This document shows positions 31,195 through 35,700 of a stretch of 35,700 nucleotides of DNA, piece after piece. A program made the translations under genes and the position numbers. The stretch is taken from the NCBI RefSeq assembly GCF_021129195.1, contig NZ_JAJOHW010000028.1, positions 1 to 35,700 on the forward strand. Reading direction: 5' to 3'. Under the pieces are notes generated by a model that saw only the letters and a list, made by a program, of their open reading frames with translations, had not been told where the DNA came from and did no database searches. The stretch comes from Chromobacterium aquaticum. GTDB lineage: Bacteria > Pseudomonadota > Gammaproteobacteria > Burkholderiales > Chromobacteriaceae. The stretch's first letter is position 1. Each line of letters opens with the position of its first letter.

Positions 31195-32628
31195 TCACGC
31201 GTCGCGTTTAGCCCAGGGCAATATCAGTTGCGCGATGACGCCGCCGTTGGCGGCGTTTTGCACGTGGAGCATGCCTCCTTGAGCACGGGCCAGGGTTTCG
31301 CATAGCGGCAGCCCCAATCCCATGCCGCGCGCGCGGGTGGTGAAGAAGGGCAGGAAAATCTTGGGCAGAATGGCTTCGTCAATGCCGGGCCCGTTGTCCA
31401 CGACTTTGAAGCGGTAGTTGTGTCCGTCGCTTTCACCGCTGATCACGATGCGGCCGCCTTGCTCCTCCAGCGCGTCACAGGCGTTCTGCACCAGATTGTG
31501 CAGGATCTGCTCCAGCGCGGTACGCTCGGCGCGCGGCCACTCTTCCGGGCTCAGATTGTGCCATTCCAGCGTGATGTTCTGATCCGCCAACTCGGCCTGA
31601 CGCAGAAACAGCAATGAGTTCACCAGCGCGTCGGGATCCAGCGGCGTGGTTTCCGTCGCTTTGGGATGGGCCAGCAGGCGGCTGAGCCGGCTGATCAGCG
31701 CCGCGGCGCGGCGCGCTTGCGCGCCGGTGGCGAGCAGGGTGTCGCGCACGGCGCCGCGCTGTGACGGTTCGTCCAGCGCGCGCTCCAGTTGGCGGGTGTT
31801 GGCGATGATGGCGGTCAATGGCGGGTTCAGTTCCTGAGCGAGGCCGGCCATCATTTCGTTCAGGGTATTGAGTCGGGCCTGGGCCGCCAGCCGGTCCTGC
31901 TGCTGTTGGCGCTGTTGCGATGCGCGCTGGCGGTGCCAGGCGTACAAGCCGACGGCGATGGCGGCGAGCAGCGCGTTCCACAGTAGGATCTCCAGCCAAG
32001 GGAGGCTGTCCCAACTCAAGGCGGTACGGCTGGACAGGCGGAAAGGCTGGCTGACGCTGGGCAGTTTGCGCTCCAGGCTCAAATCCCAGTCATTGGCGGC
32101 GGCGCCGACCTTACGTTGCAGCAATTCGATGCGGTGGCCGCGCAGTTGCAGCGAGATGTTCTCCAGCGGCTCCGGCAATTCGGCCTTGGCCAGCATGCGT
32201 TGAGGATCGATCAGCAGCGCCCAGCCGTCAGGGCTTTGCAGCCAGTAGCGCTGCGTCGCGTCAAAGCCGAGTATGGTCTGGCGCTGCTGTTGAGCCTGCC
32301 ACAGCAAGGCTAGCGGCGGGCGCAGGCCGCTGGGATCACCGTGCCATTGTTGTTGCCGCCAATAGCCGATGGCGCTCAGCTGCGGCATCGCCGTTTGCAG
32401 GCGCTTGAGCATGTCCGTTGGCAAATGGCTTTGTTCGGAGGCGGCCAGCGTGGCCAGCACCGCGTCGTGTTGCGACGCCTTCTGGCTCAGCAGGCGCAAG
32501 GTAATGAAGGACTCTTGCCGAAAGCGCTGTTCCAAAGCGCCAAATTGGCGCCAGCCCAACCATAGGCAACCCGCCAGGCTGAGCAATAGCCAGGCGATCA
32601 GGGCGTAGCGGCGGTCCAATGACATCAT
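31195..32628 (-). CDS. Sensor histidine kinase-like protein lacking the phospho-acceptor histidine
   Basis: A 477-residue membrane protein with the layout of a DctB/NtrB-like sensor kinase: TM1 at about 8-26, a periplasmic sensor (about 28-208), TM2 at about 211-231, a coiled coil rich in Gln/Arg (232-255), an H-box region and an ATPase domain. The ATPase motifs are intact: N-box NLVQNACDAL (near Asn382), DNGPGID (411-417), FLPFF (425-429) and GMGLGL (435-440). The H-box reads GLAQELNPPLTAI where the family has GLAHELNQPLTAI; residue 265 is Gln (codon CAG, at 31834-31836). The frame is intact, so this is not a decayed gene. No response regulator lies beside it. The start is ATG 32628 or 32625, with weak ribosome-binding sites. 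Confidence 0.88.
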   Translation of the reverse strand: MMSLDRRYALIAWLLLSLAGCLWLGWRQFGALEQRFRQESFITLRLLSQKASQHDAVLATLAASEQSHLPTDMLKRLQTAMPQLSAIGYWRQQQWHGDPSGLRPPLALLWQAQQQRQTILGFDATQRYWLQSPDGWALLIDPQRMLAKAELPEPLENISLQLRGHRIELLQRKVGAAANDWDLSLERKLPSVSQPFRLSSRTALSWDSLPWLEILLWNALLAAIAVGLYAWHRQRASQQRQQQQDRLAAQARLNTLNEMMAGLAQELNPPLTAIIANTRQLERALDEPSQRGAVRDTLLATGAQARRAAALISRLSRLLAHPKATETTPLDPDALVNSLLFLRQAELADQNITLEWHNLSPEEWPRAERTALEQILHNLVQNACDALEEQGGRIVISGESDGHNYRFKVVDNGPGIDEAILPKIFLPFFTTRARGMGLGLPLCETLARAQGGMLHVQNAANGGVIAQLILPWAKRDA

Positions 32629-32703
32629 GGCGGCGATTATCGCACGGCGCCGCGGCGGCGCCAGCCTGGAGTGTTAAGGATTATTGTGCAGAAAGTGTAC
32701 GCA

Positions 32704-32730
32704 TGCGCCCCGGCGCTGGGCCGGGGCGCA
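32704..32730 (-). terminator. GC-rich hairpin after the decarboxylase gene
   Basis: TGCGCCCCGGC (32704-32714) and GCCGGGGCGCA (32720-32730) form an 11-bp stem over a 5-base loop, 6 bases beyond the decarboxylase stop on minus. There is no T-run directly after it, so it may protect the transcript end or terminate weakly. Confidence 0.55.
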
Positions 32731-32736
32731 CGATGC

Positions 32737-34992
32737 TCACTTCACGCAATCGACGCAATAGACCTTGCGACCGTCGATGTCGCTGGCCACCAGCCCGTGG
32801 ACATCTGTTTCGAAGCCGGGCAGCTCGCGGTTGAAGTCCTGGGCGAAGCGCAGGTAGTCGACTATGGTCTGGTTGAAGCGCTCGCCGGGAATCAGTAGCG
32901 GAATACCCGGCGGATACGGCGTCAACAACACCGCGGTGACGCGGCCTTCCAGCTGTTCCACTGGCACGCGTTCGATCTCGCGGTGGGCCATCTTGGCGAA
33001 GGCGTCGGCGGGGCGCATCGCCGGTTCCATTTCCGACAGATAGATCTCGGTGGTGATGCGTGCGACGTCGTGCTTGCTGTAAAGCAGGTGGACGCGCTGG
33101 CACAGATCGCGCAGGCCGACACGCTCGTATTGCGGGTATTTGGCGATGAACTCCGGCATCACCCGCCACATCGGCTGGTTTTTGTCGAAGTCGTCCTTGA
33201 ACTGCTGCAGCAGCGAGATCAGCGTATTCCAGCGGCCCTTGGTGATGCCGATGGTGAACATGATGAAGAAGCTGTACAAGCCGGTTTTTTCCACCACCAC
33301 GCCGTGCTCGGTCAGATACTTGGTGACGATGGCGGCCGGAATGCCCATCTCTTCGAAGCTGCCGTCCACGTCCAGGCCCGGGGTCAGCACCGTGGCCTTG
33401 ATCGGATCCAGCATATTGAAGCCATCCTCGATGCCGGCGAAGCCGTGCCAGCGCTCGTCCGGGCGCAGCTGCCACTCGGCCGGGTCGCAGATGCCGTCGT
33501 CGGACAGATCGTCCGGCCCCCAGACGCTGAACCACCAGTCGCGGCCGTATTCCTCATCGACCTTGCGCATGGCGCGGCGGAAGTCCAGCGCCTCGACCAG
33601 CGACTCCTCCACCAGCGCTTGTCCGCCCGGCTGCTCCATCATCGCCGCCGCCACATCGCAGCTGGCGATGATGGAGTACTGCGGGCTGGTGGAGGTGTGC
33701 ATCAGATAGGCCTCGTTGAACCAGGCGGTGTCCAGCTGCCGTTGCTCCGGGTCCTGCACCAGGATTTGCGAGGCCTGGCTGATGCCGGCCAGCAGCTTGT
33801 GGGTGGACTGGGTAGAGAAGATCAGGCTGTCCTTGCAGCGCGGACGGCCTTCGCCGATGGCGTGGAAGTCGCCGTAGAAATCATGGAAGCCGGCGTGCGG
33901 CAGCCAGGCCTCGTCGAAGTGCAGGGTATCGACCTCGCCGTCCAGCAGATGCTTGATATCCTCCACGTTGTAGATAATGCCGTCGTAAGTGGATTGGGTC
34001 AGCGTCAGGATGCGTGGCTTGGCTTGCGGGTTCTTGGCCAGAGCTTCGCGGGCGAAGGGGTTGGCCTGGATTTTCTTCTTGATGTTGTCGAGCTGGAATT
34101 CGGATTTCGGAATCGGGCCGATGATGCCGTAGTGGTTGCGCGTCGGCATCAGGAACACCGGAATGGCGCCGGTCATCATGATGGCGTGCAGATTGGATTT
34201 GTGGCAGTTGCGGTCCACCAGCACGATGTCGCCGGCCGCCACGCAGCTGTGCCAGACGATTTTATTGGAAGTCGAAGTGCCGTTGGTGACGAAGAACAGA
34301 TGGTCGGCGTTGAAGATGCGCGCGGCATTGCGTTCCGAGGCGGCAATGGGACCGGTGTGGTCCAGCAGCTGGCCCAGTTCGTCCACTGCGTTGCAGACGT
34401 CGGCGCGCAGCATGTTTTCGCCGAAGAATTGGTGGAACATCTGGCCGACCGGGCTCTTCAGGAAGGCGACGCCGCCGGAGTGGCCGGGGCAGTGCCAGGA
34501 ATAGGAGCCGTCGTGGGCATAGTCCACCAGCGCGCGGAAGAACGGCGGCGCCAGGCTGTCCAGATAGCTTTTGGCTTCGCGGATGATGTGGCGGGCGACG
34601 AATTCCGGCGTGTCCTCGTGCATATGGATGAAGCCGTGCAGCTCGCGCAGGATGTCGTTGGGAATGTGGCGCGCGGTGCGGGTTTCGCCGTACAGATAGA
34701 CCGGGATGTCCGGATTGCGGCGGCGGATTTCCGCGACAAAGCCATAGAGCTTGCCCAGCGCTTCTTGCGCCGCGTCTTCGGTGTGGAATTCCTCGTCGTC
34801 GATGGACAGGATGAAACCGGCGGCGCGGCTTTGCTGCTGGGCGAAGGAGGTCAGATCGCCGTAGCTGGTGTAGCCGATCACGCTCATGCCCTCCGCCTCC
34901 ATGGCGGCGGCGAGTTCGCGGATGCCGGAACCGCTGGTGTTTTCCGAGCGGAAATCCTCGTCGATGATCACGATGGGGAAATGAAAACGCAT
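32737..34992 (-). CDS. Arginine/lysine/ornithine decarboxylase (fold type I, AdiA/LdcA-like)
   Basis: A 751-residue PLP-dependent decarboxylase that removes CO2 from a basic amino acid, consuming a proton, and so makes agmatine, cadaverine or putrescine. Three parts are visible: an N-terminal response-regulator-like wing domain (1-130), the PLP domain with STQSTHKLL (Lys399 as Schiff base), HFDEAW and SYSWHCPGHSGG, and the C-terminal domain with PYPPGIPLLIPGE. Length fits AdiA (about 755). Substrate cannot be settled; arginine or lysine is most likely. ATG at 34990-34992 on minus has AAGGA seven bases upstream. The frame runs open to 35280, but that part is Arg/Pro-rich and unlike the family. 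The long leader suggests regulated expression. Confidence 0.9.
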   Translation of the reverse strand: MRFHFPIVIIDEDFRSENTSGSGIRELAAAMEAEGMSVIGYTSYGDLTSFAQQQSRAAGFILSIDDEEFHTEDAAQEALGKLYGFVAEIRRRNPDIPVYLYGETRTARHIPNDILRELHGFIHMHEDTPEFVARHIIREAKSYLDSLAPPFFRALVDYAHDGSYSWHCPGHSGGVAFLKSPVGQMFHQFFGENMLRADVCNAVDELGQLLDHTGPIAASERNAARIFNADHLFFVTNGTSTSNKIVWHSCVAAGDIVLVDRNCHKSNLHAIMMTGAIPVFLMPTRNHYGIIGPIPKSEFQLDNIKKKIQANPFAREALAKNPQAKPRILTLTQSTYDGIIYNVEDIKHLLDGEVDTLHFDEAWLPHAGFHDFYGDFHAIGEGRPRCKDSLIFSTQSTHKLLAGISQASQILVQDPEQRQLDTAWFNEAYLMHTSTSPQYSIIASCDVAAAMMEQPGGQALVEESLVEALDFRRAMRKVDEEYGRDWWFSVWGPDDLSDDGICDPAEWQLRPDERWHGFAGIEDGFNMLDPIKATVLTPGLDVDGSFEEMGIPAAIVTKYLTEHGVVVEKTGLYSFFIMFTIGITKGRWNTLISLLQQFKDDFDKNQPMWRVMPEFIAKYPQYERVGLRDLCQRVHLLYSKHDVARITTEIYLSEMEPAMRPADAFAKMAHREIERVPVEQLEGRVTAVLLTPYPPGIPLLIPGERFNQTIVDYLRFAQDFNRELPGFETDVHGLVASDIDGRKVYCVDCVK

Positions 34993-35338
34993 ACCTGAGT
35001 CCTTGTTGCTGTTAACTCGGACACGCGCGCAGGGCGGGACGCGTAGCTGGGCCGCCGGAGCGCTGGACAGCGAACCGGGGCCGCGGGCACCTGTAACCCT
35101 TTGCGGTGTCACTCGGTGCGCGTTGGGGCGCAGTTCTGTACGCACGGGCAGACCTGGGTCCGCCGCCGCCATGGAGGCTGGCCTTGAGGCGCGAATAAAA
35201 ACAGGGCGCTTTGCGCCGCGGTCCGTGGCTGGTCGCGGCGGAATCCGCGCGGCCTTCACGTCTGCCGGCCTGGAGAACATCCCAAGAAAGCGCGCATTTT
35301 AGACCTTTTGCTTGTCATGTTGTTGCGCAACAAAAGGT
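34993..35338 (-). promoter_or_regulatory. Long structured upstream region of the decarboxylase gene
   Basis: On the minus strand, from upstream to downstream: an 8-bp inverted repeat ACCTTTTG (35303-35310) / CAAAAGGT (35331-35338) containing the perfect 14-bp palindrome TTGTTGCGCAACAA (35320-35333); a TAAAAT -10-like box (35296-35301); and a terminator-like GGCGC-AAA-GCGCC hairpin followed on minus by CTGTTTTTATT (35217 down to about 35194). If transcription starts near 35289, the leader is about 295 bases. No -35 match is seen at the right distance, so an activator-dependent promoter is possible. The hairpin could be an attenuator or the terminator of the gene upstream. Confidence 0.4.
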
Positions 35339-35402
35339 TTGGCCGAAAAAAAGCTGGGCCAGCAGGCTTTATTGTCCCGCCTCCGTGCATTTCGCCGCAG
35401 GC

Positions 35403-35700
35403 CTAGTCGTCCAACTGGCTGTTTTGATTGTCTTTATCAGCATCTTGAGATGGCTGGCGCGGCAGTGGCGGCTGTTGTTTTTTGCCACGCCGCGACCAGT
35501 AAAGCCCGCAAGCCTTGGCCACGATGGCGCCGCCGCTGAGCAGCAGCAGGAATAGCAGTGGGCCGGCCACCAGCCAGGGGAAGAAGGCGATCAGGCCGGC
35601 GCAGATCAGCAGCGCCACGCCTATGGTCAGGAAGGCCGAGGCCTCGCTGGCGTCGACCGTGCGGGTGCCGCGCACCACCACGCCGAGCGCGTCGCCGATG
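35403..35700 (-). CDS. C-terminal part of a small membrane protein (5' end outside window)
   Basis: The last 98 or so residues of a protein that I do not recognise. The frame continues past the window edge, since codons before the GTG at 35681 remain open (reading IGDALG...). Two hydrophobic segments lie close together (FLTIGVALLICAGLIAFF and LVAGPLLFLLLLSGGAIVA), followed by a basic stretch (WSRRGKKQQ) and a polar, probably disordered tail rich in Pro, Gln, Asp and Asn. The positive-inside pattern suggests a cytoplasmic C-terminus. After the stop, on the minus strand, GCTGGCCCAGC followed by seven T (around 35350-35364) may be a weak terminator. Confidence 0.5.
   Translation of the reverse strand, partial: IGDALGVVVRGTRTVDASEASAFLTIGVALLICAGLIAFFPWLVAGPLLFLLLLSGGAIVAKACGLYWSRRGKKQQPPLPRQPSQDADKDNQNSQLDD

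Noticed and set aside
32983-34998. A 671-codon open frame on the plus strand opposite the decarboxylase
   Set aside because: It is the antisense shadow of a highly conserved decarboxylase gene in GC-rich DNA; the product is Gly/Ala/Val/Asp/His-rich with no family look.
34993-35280. N-terminal extension of the decarboxylase by 96 residues
   Set aside because: The extension is Arg/Pro/Ala-rich and unlike the family; ATG 34992 has AAGGA at proper spacing.

Overview
The window is a dense, GC-rich bacterial chromosome segment made almost entirely of housekeeping genes. The order ispE - tRNA-Gln - prs - rplY - pth - ychF is typical of Betaproteobacteria. The short (95-residue) L25, an MBOAT/SGNH/SGNH cluster resembling the Neisseria peptidoglycan O-acetylation genes, and overall protein character point to the Neisseriales, most likely Chromobacterium or a close relative. 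This assignment rests on recognition of proteins and gene order, not on a search. There is no prophage, integron, CRISPR array or intact insertion sequence.

Left part (1-8000): the 3' end of recD, a Nudix hydrolase with an extended N-terminal domain, a possible small hypothetical gene, a fused permease/ATPase ABC exporter ending in a strong terminator, tRNA-Arg(CCG) on the minus strand with its own promoter, a membrane-anchored dihaem cytochrome c behind a near-consensus promoter, a structured non-coding stretch, and rep helicase on the minus strand. A 141-bp MITE-like element with imperfect terminal inverted repeats sits just before apaH.

Middle (8030-21055): apaH; a three-gene run (MBOAT acyltransferase, SGNH protein, SGNH esterase) likely to transfer and remove O-acetyl groups on an envelope polymer, probably peptidoglycan; plsC and mutM on the minus strand; then a TPR lipoprotein, lolB, ispE, tRNA-Gln, prs, rplY, pth and ychF on the plus strand. 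A consensus sigma70 promoter lies inside the ispE coding sequence and probably drives tRNA-Gln. Strong intrinsic terminators stand immediately before the start codons of several genes.

Right part (21121-35700): a lone Wzz-type chain-length protein; a polar amino-acid (possibly cystine) ABC transporter with binding protein and permease but no ATPase gene; a long-chain acyl-CoA ligase; a trans-sulfuration PLP enzyme preceded by a hairpin and a 28-codon ORF; a nitronate monooxygenase behind a 16-bp perfect palindrome; ferredoxin-NADP reductase; a LysE exporter/GNAT pair on minus; a DUF488 protein and RhtB-type exporter on plus; a sensor histidine kinase whose phospho-acceptor histidine is replaced by glutamine; a large arginine/lysine/ornithine decarboxylase with a long structured leader; and the 3' end of a small membrane protein gene.

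The best candidates for something unusual are the histidine-less kinase, the promoter written into ispE, the repeated terminator-before-start-codon layout and the MITE-like element. I did not see a clear, wholly new multi-gene system.
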